From JBICIG01 sp043101605 (GTDB taxonomy: Bacteria; Planctomycetota; Phycisphaerae; Phycisphaerales; UBA1924), in NCBI GenBank assembly GCA_043101605.1, contig JBICIG010000021.1, positions 1-12,685 on the forward strand: 12,685 nt of DNA, in the 5' to 3' direction. The position numbers and the translations under genes are program-made. This document shows, in pieces, positions 1-6,720 of the stretch. Below the pieces are notes generated by a model. It ran no database searches, was not told the DNA's origin, and worked only from the letters and a program-made list of their open reading frames with translations. How positions within the stretch are numbered: position 1 is the stretch's first letter; each line of letters begins with the position of its first letter.

Positions 1-275
1 GCTGGGGACCTATGGCACGCGGGTGATGTCGGATCGGTCGGCGGTGCGGGCGTTCCGGAGCACGCCGAGCGGGTGTGCCGCGGACCTGACCGGCTCGAGC
101 GATCCGAACGATCCTTCCTACGTCGTCCCCGTCCGCGTCCCCGTCGGGCACGCCGTAGGAAGGATCGTTCGGATCGCTCGAGCCGGTCAGGTCCGCGGCA
201 CACCCGCTCGGCGTGCTCCGGAACGCCCGCACCGCCGACCGATCCGACATCACCAGCGTGCCATCGGTCCCCAGC
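1..275. repeat. Near-perfect 122-bp inverted repeat (foldback) at the window edge
   Basis: Bases 1-122 are the reverse complement of bases 154-275 with only two mismatches (positions 11 and 21 against 265 and 255), separated by a 31-base spacer (123-153). Both arms carry the end of gene A and the start of its dockerin, in opposite orientations. The break falls inside the first acidic loop of the dockerin (after the codons for D-A-D-G-D-D), where every other copy in the window continues into F-F-x-Y-L-D. The two mismatches lie at the outermost end of the left arm, as expected of low-quality read ends. I read this as a foldback chimera or misassembled contig end rather than biology. A real inverted duplication is possible but less likely. 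Confidence 0.9.
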
Positions 276-1453
276 GAGGGCCCGCCGGCGTTCTGGCGAT
301 CGAGGTTCAGCACGAACATCTGCTGGCTCAAGTCACCCGAGAACGCCCACAGCCGACCGTCGCTCGCGGGCGTCGACGCCCACCCGTTCGACACATACAC
401 CTTGCCATCGCCGTCCACCGCTGTCCGCGGGCTGAGGTTTGTCCCGATCGGCCCGAGCACGCCGGCGGTGTTGATCACCGAGCCGTCCACCGGGCTCAGC
501 CGCACGAACTCGTTCCCGGGCGCGAAGGTGTAGATCGACCCGTCCGCCCCGACGCCGTGTTCGTGGCTGGTCGTCCAGCGGATCGGGACCGACCAGTTCA
601 GCACGAACGCGCTGCCCGTGTCGGTCCACGAATAGAGAAAGTCCGTGACCGCGTTGTTCTGGCTGCGCGCAAAGTAGACTGTCCCGTCGGGCCCGACGAA
701 CGGCGCGTTCTGAGCCGTCAGCCCGCCCGTGCCCGGCGTCGAGTACTGGATCGCCCCCGTCGCCGCGTCCACCCGCGACACCGCCGGTCCCTGCGGCGTC
801 TGTTCATCGATGTACACCGCGCCGCCGAACATCGACGCGCCGCAGTTCCCGCTGATCGAGCAGTCCCGGGGCGTCGACCACACCGTCGACCCGTCGCTCG
901 CCTCGAGCCGCGTGATGAAATCGAAGTCGCCGACGATCAGATCGCCATCGGGCGCGAACACGATCCCGTCCTGCGGGCCCGCGACGGTCTCGAAGGCGCT
1001 CGTCCAGACCGGCGAGCCGTCGGCCACATCGAACGCGTAGATCGGGCTCGTCCGCCCGCTCCCACCCCGCGCCGCGTACACCCGCCCGCCGTTCACCCCC
1101 GCGACATACGCGATCCAATCATCGGTCGAGTTCGAATACGGCACCTCGACCCGCCACACCTCGACGCCCGTGTCCAGGTCGTAGCACAACAGCAGGTCCC
1201 CCGGCGTCGCGCCGGGGAACGCCGTCTCGCGGATCACAAACACCCGCCGATCCTCGATCACCGGGTGCCACGAGATGATCGAGAAGATGTCGCTGTTGGT
1301 CCACAACAGATCGGCCGAACTCACCGGCCCCACCGCCGTCGTCAGCCCGTTCCGCTGCGCGTTCCCGCCCAGGTTCGACCAAGGCTGCGCCCACGCCGAC
1401 CCCGCCAACGCCAACAGACCCGCCACGCCCGCACGCATCGCCACGCTGCCCAT
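1..1453 (-). CDS. Secreted PQQ-like beta-propeller protein with C-terminal GC-type dockerin, 3' end disrupted
   Basis: The reading frame starts at ATG 1453 and stays open to the window edge. Authentic coding sequence ends near base 122, where the foldback begins. Residues 1-22 form a signal peptide ending in GSAWA before QPW. An alternative ATG at 1438 would give a shorter, equally plausible signal peptide. The body (about residues 25-415) has repeated blades such as CYDLDTGVEVWRV, YAFDVADGSPVW, RLEASDGSTVW and RVDAATGAIQYS, the pattern of PQQ-like (quinoprotein/WD-like) beta-propellers. No catalytic residues are recognised, so it is probably a binding or structural protein. The dockerin starts at about residue 418 (C-AADLTGSSDPNDPSYG) and is lost after its first acidic loop. 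A weak G-rich stretch precedes the start. The gene lies downstream of B, 153 bases away, on the same strand. Existence and fold class are fairly sure; the role is unknown. Confidence 0.8.
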   Translation of the reverse strand, partial: MGSVAMRAGVAGLLALAGSAWAQPWSNLGGNAQRNGLTTAVGPVSSADLLWTNSDIFSIISWHPVIEDRRVFVIRETAFPGATPGDLLLCYDLDTGVEVWRVEVPYSNSTDDWIAYVAGVNGGRVYAARGGSGRTSPIYAFDVADGSPVWTSAFETVAGPQDGIVFAPDGDLIVGDFDFITRLEASDGSTVWSTPRDCSISGNCGASMFGGAVYIDEQTPQGPAVSRVDAATGAIQYSTPGTGGLTAQNAPFVGPDGTVYFARSQNNAVTDFLYSWTDTGSAFVLNWSVPIRWTTSHEHGVGADGSIYTFAPGNEFVRLSPVDGSVINTAGVLGPIGTNLSPRTAVDGDGKVYVSNGWASTPASDGRLWAFSGDLSQQMFVLNLDRQNAGGPSLGTDGTLVMSDRSAVRAFRSTPSGCAADLTGSSDPNDPSYGVPDGDADGDDVGRIVRIARAGQVRGTPARRAPERPHRRPIRHHPRAIGPQ

Positions 1454-1550
1454 CACGCACCCCGTTTCATCTCGAGATCGCCGGATGCCTGTCTTCTCCG
1501 GGCGCACACACCGCGCCATCCCCCCGGAAGCCCCGTCCCAGCCCGGAACC

Positions 1551-1579
1551 AGACTACCGCCCGGGCCCGCCGCCTCCAA
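1551..1579 (-). promoter_or_regulatory. Candidate promoter for gene A (TTGGAG, 17-base spacer, TAGTCT)
   Basis: On the minus strand TTGGAG (1579-1574) is followed after exactly 17 bases by TAGTCT (1556-1551), about 100 bases before the start of gene A. The same arrangement, TTGGAG-N17-TAnnnT, occurs upstream of genes C and D. Matches to the sigma-70 consensus are only partial. TTGGAG also resembles a ribosome-binding sequence, so this is a candidate only. The 1454-1606 gap shows no convincing terminator for gene B; there is a weak 7-bp GC stem without a T-run. Confidence 0.35.
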
Positions 1580-1606
1580 GCGCAATCCGCGGCGGCGCCC
1601 GCCCGA

Positions 1607-3034
1607 TCAGCCGCACCCGGCGACGAACAGGTCCAGATAAAAGAAGAAGTCGTCCCCGTCGCACACGCCGTCCGGCTCGCCGAACGATGGATCGTTGGGA
1701 TCGCTCGAGCCCGTGAAATCGCACACGCCCAGGTCCTGCGCCACGAACGCATCGAGATAGAAGAAGAAGTCGTCGGCGTCCGCGTCGCCATCGGGCATCG
1801 CGTAGCTCGGGTCGTTCGGGTCGCTGCTCCCGGTCAGGTCGGCGGCGCACCCGGCCACCGGCGTCGCGACAAACACCCCGATCGTGCCGTTCTCGAGGAA
1901 CGCCGCGAACGCGACCTGCCCCGCGTCGTTGATGTCCACCGAGCCGTTCATGATCTGGAAGCCCGTCGTGCCCCCGAAGTCAAACCCCGCCGGGAGCGAC
2001 CCCAGGTCCGTCTCAAGCACATCGCCCGGCCCGACGATCCGCACCAGGTTCTCCCCGTCGCCGACGAACAGCGCCGTGCTCGTGAACGGGCCGCCCGTCT
2101 GCGTCGCGCGGAACGCCACCCAGCCATCGGCGTTGATCACCGGCGGGAAGTTCGCCAGCGAACCGTTGTCGATCCCCTGCTCCCCGCCCTCGGCGATCAC
2201 CGACTCGCTCACGCCGTCCGAACGCGTCACCTGCCAGATCGAATCGGCCGAACGCCTCCCCGTGAACGCGACCCGACCGTCCGACGCGAGCGCCGTCGAG
2301 TTCACGAACGCGTTGTACCCAACACCCTCCTCGGCGATCGTCGTCGCCGACCCGTCGGCTTCCCAGCGGATCACCTCGTCGTTCCCGTCGCTCACCCGGA
2401 TCACCTTGCCCACCATCTGCCGACTGTCGTTGGCCATCGGGCTGAACAGGAACGAGTAAGTCCCGGAGATCGTGTCGGCGACCAGCGTCTGCGTGCGCAC
2501 GCCGCCGACGAACTCATCGAACAGGTTCTTCTTGAACGACCCGAAATCGGCGCGCGCCGCGATCGCTCCGTCGCTGAGCATCGTCAGCGAGCCGGGATCA
2601 TCAATCCCCTGCGGCCCGCCGATCGGGAAACTCTGCACCACCGCCCCGGCCGTGTCGCGCACCTCGGCGCCGTCGTTGAACCCCAGGAAAGACAGCGCGA
2701 TCCGCCCGTTCTTCAGATCCAGGTCGCTCGACCAGAACGGGTCGGCGTCGTTCACGCTCGCGATGATCCCCCCGCCGTCCGCGTCCCCGAAGAAGATCCC
2801 CTCGGTCGCGCTCCCGGCGAGCACCACCCGGATCGCCACGCTCCCGTCGTCATCGAGCGACACCTGCTGGCTGCTCAGCGAACTCGGGAAGGGCAGCCGA
2901 TACGGCACGATCCCCGGGTCCAGGCTCGATCGGCACACCAGCCGGATCTCCCACTCCGTCGGCACCTCCGCCGCCGCCTGCGCCAGCCCCACCGAAACCA
3001 GCATCATCGCCGCCGTCATCTTCGAGCGCATCAT
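1607..3034 (-). CDS. Secreted INxxGxVAF-type repeat protein with C-terminal GC-type dockerin
   Basis: 475 residues. I place the start at ATG 3034 because GGAGG lies five bases upstream; the next ATG (3031) is an equal alternative. The longer open frame to 3124 runs into the end of gene C and gives no signal peptide. Residues 1 to about 21 (MMRSKMTAAMMLVSVGLAQA) form a signal peptide. The body has irregular repeats of roughly 60-70 residues with motifs such as NADGWVAFRA, INDAGQVAFAAF, ASDGRVAFTG and GVFVATP, a pattern seen in large predicted beta-rich secreted proteins of planctomycetes and cyanobacteria. No enzyme motif is visible. The last 80 residues (396-475) are a complete dockerin with Cys at module positions 1, 43, 63 and 79; the second loop has Val where the first Asp is expected. 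The start lies 28 bases after the stop of gene C, so the two are probably co-transcribed. Function unknown. Confidence 0.88.
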   Translation of the reverse strand: MMRSKMTAAMMLVSVGLAQAAAEVPTEWEIRLVCRSSLDPGIVPYRLPFPSSLSSQQVSLDDDGSVAIRVVLAGSATEGIFFGDADGGGIIASVNDADPFWSSDLDLKNGRIALSFLGFNDGAEVRDTAGAVVQSFPIGGPQGIDDPGSLTMLSDGAIAARADFGSFKKNLFDEFVGGVRTQTLVADTISGTYSFLFSPMANDSRQMVGKVIRVSDGNDEVIRWEADGSATTIAEEGVGYNAFVNSTALASDGRVAFTGRRSADSIWQVTRSDGVSESVIAEGGEQGIDNGSLANFPPVINADGWVAFRATQTGGPFTSTALFVGDGENLVRIVGPGDVLETDLGSLPAGFDFGGTTGFQIMNGSVDINDAGQVAFAAFLENGTIGVFVATPVAGCAADLTGSSDPNDPSYAMPDGDADADDFFFYLDAFVAQDLGVCDFTGSSDPNDPSFGEPDGVCDGDDFFFYLDLFVAGCG

Positions 3035-3062
3035 CGGCGCCTCCAATCTCTTTCGTTCCGCT

Positions 3063-4865
3063 TCAGCCGCACCCGGCCACGAACAGATCCAGGTACGAGA
3101 AGAAGTCGTCTCCATCACAGTCACCGTCGGGCGTCCCGAAACTCGCGTCGTTCGGATCGCTCGAACCCGTCAGGTCGCACACGCCCAGGTCCGCCATCGT
3201 GAACGCGTCGAGGTAGTAGAAGAAGTCGTCCCCGTCCGCATCGCCGTCGGGCACGCCGAAGCTCGGATCGTTCGGATCGCTCGAGCCGGTCAGGTCCGCG
3301 GCACACGAGCACGCCTCGACGATCAGCAGCGCCGGCTGCGTGTAGACCGTGCCGCAGTCGCCCTGGACCCGGCACGAGAAGGTCCCCGTGTAGTCAGCCT
3401 GCGCATCGTTGATCACCAGCCGGTTCGAGAACACATTGATGAACTGCCCGTTGCGCAGCCATCGGTAGCTCAGCCCGTCGCCCGTGCCGTCCTCCCCCAC
3501 CGCCTCGACTGCCAACTCGACCCGCTCCCCCTCGCACGCCCGGATGACCGACGCCGGCTCGGCCGTGATCGTCGGCTCCTGGCTGAACCGGATGTCGCAC
3601 GACGCCCTTGACACGCGGTTGAGGATCCGTTCGATCACGCGCGGGCTGAACCCCAGCCGGATGTTGCCCGTACCCCCCGGGCAGCCGTGGCAGTACGACA
3701 TGATCGTCCCGTCGGGCACCGAGCAATCGCCGAGCCCGCAGGCATCGATCGGCGGGTCGTAGTCGTGCGTGTGCCCGGTCCCCATGTTGTGACCCCACTC
3801 GTGCGCGGTCACATACACATCCCAGTTCTGCCCCGCGTAGTCCTGCAGCGGGTACGGGAACCCGCCGCGGAGATTCCCGCTCACCGCGTACCCATAGTCC
3901 CCGCACAGCGTGTCGACCCACGCCACGCCCCCGCCCAACAGCCGCGCGCTGAACATGTGCACGAGGTCGCGCTCGATGTCCTCGTTGTTCGCGACCCAGT
4001 AATCGCGGAGCTGCCCGAGCTGCTCGCCCGAGTTGGCGGTGTTCCACGGATCCTCGCCCGGGTACACCGACAGGTACCCGATCTCGAAACGGATGTTGAC
4101 ATCGCGCCGGTAGATCTCGGTGTTCGCCGCCACCAGGAGCTCGACATAATTCGTCATCGCGGTCGCGTTCCCGCCGAACTTCGTCAGCAGCTTTCGATCC
4201 GTCTCGATCGCCACCCGTGTCCGTCGGCACGGCGCGGTGCTCTCCCCGGCCGGCTCGCCCGCCCCCGCCCGCACCAACTCGCGGTTCCTCGGCAACTCCG
4301 CCGCCCGGCACTCGGGCGTTGTGATCTCGATCACTCCCTCGGGCAGCGACGCGATCTCGTACACCACCGGGTCCAGCCCGCGCCCGTGCTCGCCCGACGA
4401 GATCACCCACATCCGTCCCCCGGCGTCCACGATCCCGTTGACCCCGAAGTCGTCGAACGCCAGCACCACCCACGAATCGTCATCCCCCGCGACCCGACCG
4501 CGGTACAGGTCGTGCGTCGGCCCGTCCAGCGGCTCGTCCCCCGCCTGCGTGCGGCTCACGATCCGCGCATCGGGCGCGAACGCCGTCGTCCGCTCCAGCA
4601 ACAGGTCCACCCGCGTCCGGGCATCCAGCACGAACCCCTCGAGCAGCAGCGCATCGAGCGCCCGCACCCGGGCCGCCCCGTCCTGATCGACCACCAGTTG
4701 GCAGATCGAGGGATCGAGGTCCGAGTCCACCGCGATCAGCGGCGAGGGGACCCCTCCGGGCCCCGCCCACGCCGGCAACGCGAGCCACCACGCCGGGAGC
4801 AGCGCCCCCAGAGCCCACGCGAGCCACCGACGCGACACGCCCGACCCCGCCGACTTCCGTGACAT
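3063..4865 (-). CDS. Secreted metzincin zinc metalloprotease with Ig-like domain and GC-type dockerin
   Basis: 600 residues from ATG 4865, chosen because AGGAGG (4878-4873) stands seven bases upstream and a signal peptide follows directly (residues 1-34, W/L/A-rich core, cleavage after AWA). Residues 35 to about 205 look like a propeptide. The catalytic domain covers about 210-425: HEWGHNMGTGHTHD gives the metzincin zinc site H355-E356-x-x-H359-x-x-G362-x-x-H365, and GTIMSYCH supplies the Met-turn (Met389). This fits reprolysin-like (M12-type) metallopeptidases that cut extracellular proteins. Residues 430-518 are an Ig-like domain (RACEGE, YRWLRNGQ, YTGTFSCRV). Residues 521-600 are a complete dockerin with both acidic loops. 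The longer open frame upstream is antisense to the dehydrogenase gene and was rejected. Probably the first gene of a C-B operon. The protease call is strong; substrate and docking partner are unknown. Confidence 0.93.
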   Translation of the reverse strand: MSRKSAGSGVSRRWLAWALGALLPAWWLALPAWAGPGGVPSPLIAVDSDLDPSICQLVVDQDGAARVRALDALLLEGFVLDARTRVDLLLERTTAFAPDARIVSRTQAGDEPLDGPTHDLYRGRVAGDDDSWVVLAFDDFGVNGIVDAGGRMWVISSGEHGRGLDPVVYEIASLPEGVIEITTPECRAAELPRNRELVRAGAGEPAGESTAPCRRTRVAIETDRKLLTKFGGNATAMTNYVELLVAANTEIYRRDVNIRFEIGYLSVYPGEDPWNTANSGEQLGQLRDYWVANNEDIERDLVHMFSARLLGGGVAWVDTLCGDYGYAVSGNLRGGFPYPLQDYAGQNWDVYVTAHEWGHNMGTGHTHDYDPPIDACGLGDCSVPDGTIMSYCHGCPGGTGNIRLGFSPRVIERILNRVSRASCDIRFSQEPTITAEPASVIRACEGERVELAVEAVGEDGTGDGLSYRWLRNGQFINVFSNRLVINDAQADYTGTFSCRVQGDCGTVYTQPALLIVEACSCAADLTGSSDPNDPSFGVPDGDADGDDFFYYLDAFTMADLGVCDLTGSSDPNDASFGTPDGDCDGDDFFSYLDLFVAGCG

Positions 4866-5096
4866 CCCGCATCCTCCTGTCCGACAACGGCTTTGCGCGC
4901 ACCCGTCGCGCCCGCCCCCGCTCCGATCAACCCTATCCGATCCGCCCCCGCGCTCCAAGGCCCGCCCGCGTCCGACCCCCTCGCGGGCGCCCCCGGCCCC
5001 CACCGAGCCCCGTCCTATAGTGCAGGCCCGCGGGGGCGGCGAGCCCTCGCTCTTGATGCACCCATCCGTTCGGGACACGCCGAGGGAGATCGACCC
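4866..5096. promoter_or_regulatory. Divergent intergenic region between the metalloprotease and dihydrolipoyl dehydrogenase genes
   Basis: This 231-base, very C-rich stretch lies between two divergently transcribed genes and must hold promoters for both. On the minus side it has a strong ribosome site (4873-4878) and a candidate promoter at 4930-4958. On the plus side the only AT-rich element is TATAGT (5016-5021), a plausible -10 box about 75 bases before the GTG start of the dehydrogenase gene, but no -35 box is recognisable 17 bases upstream of it. No small gene or terminator was found here. Confidence 0.5.
4930..4958 (-). promoter_or_regulatory. Candidate promoter for genes C and B (TTGGAG, 17-base spacer, TAGGGT)
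   Basis: On the minus strand TTGGAG (4958-4953) is followed after 17 bases by TAGGGT (4935-4930). The predicted transcription start would be about 60 bases before the start codon of gene C. It is one of three copies of the same layout in the window. The match to canonical sigma-70 elements is partial, so this remains a candidate. Confidence 0.35.
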
Positions 5097-6641
5097 GTGG
5101 CCAACAAGCACTTCGACATCGTCGTCATCGGTTCCGGGCCCGGCGGGTATGTCGGCGCCATCCGCGCCGCCCAGCTCGGCTACAAGGTCGCCTGCGTCGA
5201 GCGAGCCGCCCTCGGCGGGGTCTGCCTCAACTGGGGCTGCATCCCCTCCAAGGCCCTCCTCACCAACGCCGAACTCATGGAGAAGCTCGCCCACCAGGAC
5301 CTCTGGGGCCTCAAGATCAAGGGCGAGGTCGACTTCGACTGGTCCAAGGTCATCGGCCGAAGCCGCGATGTCGCCGGCAAGCTCAACAAGGGCGTCGCCG
5401 GGCTCCTCAAGAAAAACAAGATCGAGCACATCGTCGGGTCGGCCAAGATCACCGGCGCCCGCAAGGGCAAGCAGCCCTGCACCATCGACATCCACGACTG
5501 CCAGGTCCAGGAGGAGCGCACCGATGCGCCCGCCAAGCCCGCCGCCAAGGCCCGCGAGACCATCACCGCCGACCATGTCATCATCGCCAACGGCTCGGTC
5601 GCCCGCGACCTCCCCTTCGCCAGGTTCGACGGCGACCGAATCTGGGGCGCCCGCGAAGCCATGTTCAACAAGGACTTCCCCAAGAAACTCGTCGTCGTCG
5701 GCGCCGGCGCCATCGGCATGGAGTTCGGCTACTTCTACAACGCCTTCGGCACCGAGGTCACCATCGTCGAGATGATGGACCGCCTCGTCCCCGTGGAAGA
5801 CGGCGAGGTCTCCAAGGCCATGGAGCGCTCCTTCAAGAAGCAGGGCATCAACATCAAGACCTCCCATGTCACCACCAATGTCGAGAAGACCAAGAACGGC
5901 GTGAAGGTCACCATCGCCCCCGTCAAGGACGGCAAGCCCGACGAGTCCAAGAAGGAAACCCTCGAAGCCGACCGCGTCCTCCTCGCCATCGGAGTCAAGG
6001 GTCGCTTCGACGGGCTCTTCGACGACTCCCTCGGACTCAAGACCGAAAAAGACCACATCGTCACCGACTACAAGCCCGGCGAGTTCGGCGACCCCAAGCA
6101 CCTCGACTACAAGACCAACCTCGAAGGCATCTACGCCATCGGCGATGTCATCGGCGCGCCATGGCTCGCCCATGTCGCCAGCGAGGAAGCCATCCTCTGC
6201 GTCGAGCGCATCGCGTGGCGCGACAAGAAACTCGACCACGAGCCCATCCCCATGGACTACTCGGTCATCCCCGGCTGCACCTACTGCCACCCACAGGTCG
6301 CATCCGTCGGCTACACCGAGGAGGCGCTCCAGAAGAAGGGTATGAAGAAGGGAGAGGACTACGAGGTCGGCAAGTTCCCCTTCACCGCGCTCGGCAAGGC
6401 CATCGCCAGCGAGCACACCGAGGGCTTCTGCAAGATCATCCGCGGCCTGCCCCGCGGCGAGATCCTCGGCGCCCACATCATGGGCGACCAGGCCACCGAA
6501 CTCATCGCCGAGATGAGCCTCGCCCGCCGACTCGAAGCCACCACCGAAGAACTCATCGTCACCGTCCACGCACACCCGACGATGCACGAGTCGATCCACG
6601 AAGCCGCCCTCGCCAGCGAAGGCCGTGTGATCAACGCGTGA
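5097..6641 (+). CDS. lpdA: Dihydrolipoyl dehydrogenase (E3)
   Basis: 514 residues. The GTG start at 5097 is chosen because GGGAG (5084-5088) lies eight bases upstream and the FAD fold begins at once (ANKHFDIVVIGSGPGG). The enzyme is a cytoplasmic FAD flavoprotein that reoxidises the lipoyl groups of 2-oxo acid dehydrogenase or glycine-cleavage complexes with NAD. Visible sites are the FAD Rossmann motif GSGPGG (12-17), the redox disulfide GGVCLNWGC (Cys43, Cys48), the NAD motif GAGAIG (201-206), a second FAD contact YAIGDV, and the C-terminal catalytic pair in HAHPTMHES (His493, Glu498). It is longer than the usual roughly 470 residues, mainly through a Lys/Pro/Ala-rich insert at about 120-155. 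No partner E1 or E2 gene is in the window. It is the only gene here without a signal peptide and dockerin. Its last codons recur at 8187-8214. Very confident in the family. Confidence 0.97.
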   Translation: MANKHFDIVVIGSGPGGYVGAIRAAQLGYKVACVERAALGGVCLNWGCIPSKALLTNAELMEKLAHQDLWGLKIKGEVDFDWSKVIGRSRDVAGKLNKGVAGLLKKNKIEHIVGSAKITGARKGKQPCTIDIHDCQVQEERTDAPAKPAAKARETITADHVIIANGSVARDLPFARFDGDRIWGAREAMFNKDFPKKLVVVGAGAIGMEFGYFYNAFGTEVTIVEMMDRLVPVEDGEVSKAMERSFKKQGINIKTSHVTTNVEKTKNGVKVTIAPVKDGKPDESKKETLEADRVLLAIGVKGRFDGLFDDSLGLKTEKDHIVTDYKPGEFGDPKHLDYKTNLEGIYAIGDVIGAPWLAHVASEEAILCVERIAWRDKKLDHEPIPMDYSVIPGCTYCHPQVASVGYTEEALQKKGMKKGEDYEVGKFPFTALGKAIASEHTEGFCKIIRGLPRGEILGAHIMGDQATELIAEMSLARRLEATTEELIVTVHAHPTMHESIHEAALASEGRVINA

Positions 6642-6668
6642 AACTTGCCTGAAATCCGTGGAAGAGCC

Positions 6669-6697
6669 TTGGAGGAGGAGGCCCCGGAAACTAACGT
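6669..6697 (+). promoter_or_regulatory. Candidate promoter for gene D (TTGGAG, 17-base spacer, TAACGT)
   Basis: TTGGAG (6669-6674) is followed after 17 bases by TAACGT (6692-6697), giving a predicted 5' leader of under 20 bases before ATG 6721. It has the same layout as the candidates upstream of genes A and C. The purine-rich run after TTGGAG could instead be a leftover ribosome site, although no start codon follows it at a useful distance. Confidence 0.35.
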
Positions 6698-6712
6698 CAG
6701 CGGTTTCCCGGG
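6683..6712 (+). promoter_or_regulatory. Hairpin overlapping the ribosome site of gene D
   Basis: CCCGGAAAC (6683-6691) can pair with GTTTCCCGGG (6703-6712) with one bulged C and an 11-base loop. The right arm includes the first Gs of GGGAG (6710-6714), the ribosome site of gene D, so in a long read-through transcript from the dehydrogenase gene the structure could dampen translation of D. If transcription starts at the proposed promoter the left arm would be missing. No T-run follows, so it is not a convincing terminator. Confidence 0.3.
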
Positions 6713-6720
6713 AGACCCCC

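Noticed and set aside
1..275. Possibility that the terminal palindrome is an insertion-sequence end, attachment site or telomere hairpin
   Set aside because: The arms are ordinary coding sequence of gene A and its dockerin with no transposase or target-site duplication, and the break falls inside a conserved module. A foldback artefact explains it more simply.
3035..3124. Extension of gene B upstream to 3124
   Set aside because: The extra 30 residues overlap the end of gene C out of frame and precede the ribosome site; only the shorter start gives a signal peptide.
23..3202. A 1059-codon open frame on the plus strand, rich in Arg, Pro and His
   Set aside because: It runs antisense to genes A and B and the end of C, has low-complexity R/P/H composition typical of the complement of GC-rich genes, and lacks any domain. 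The minus-strand frames have signal peptides, folds and dockerins.
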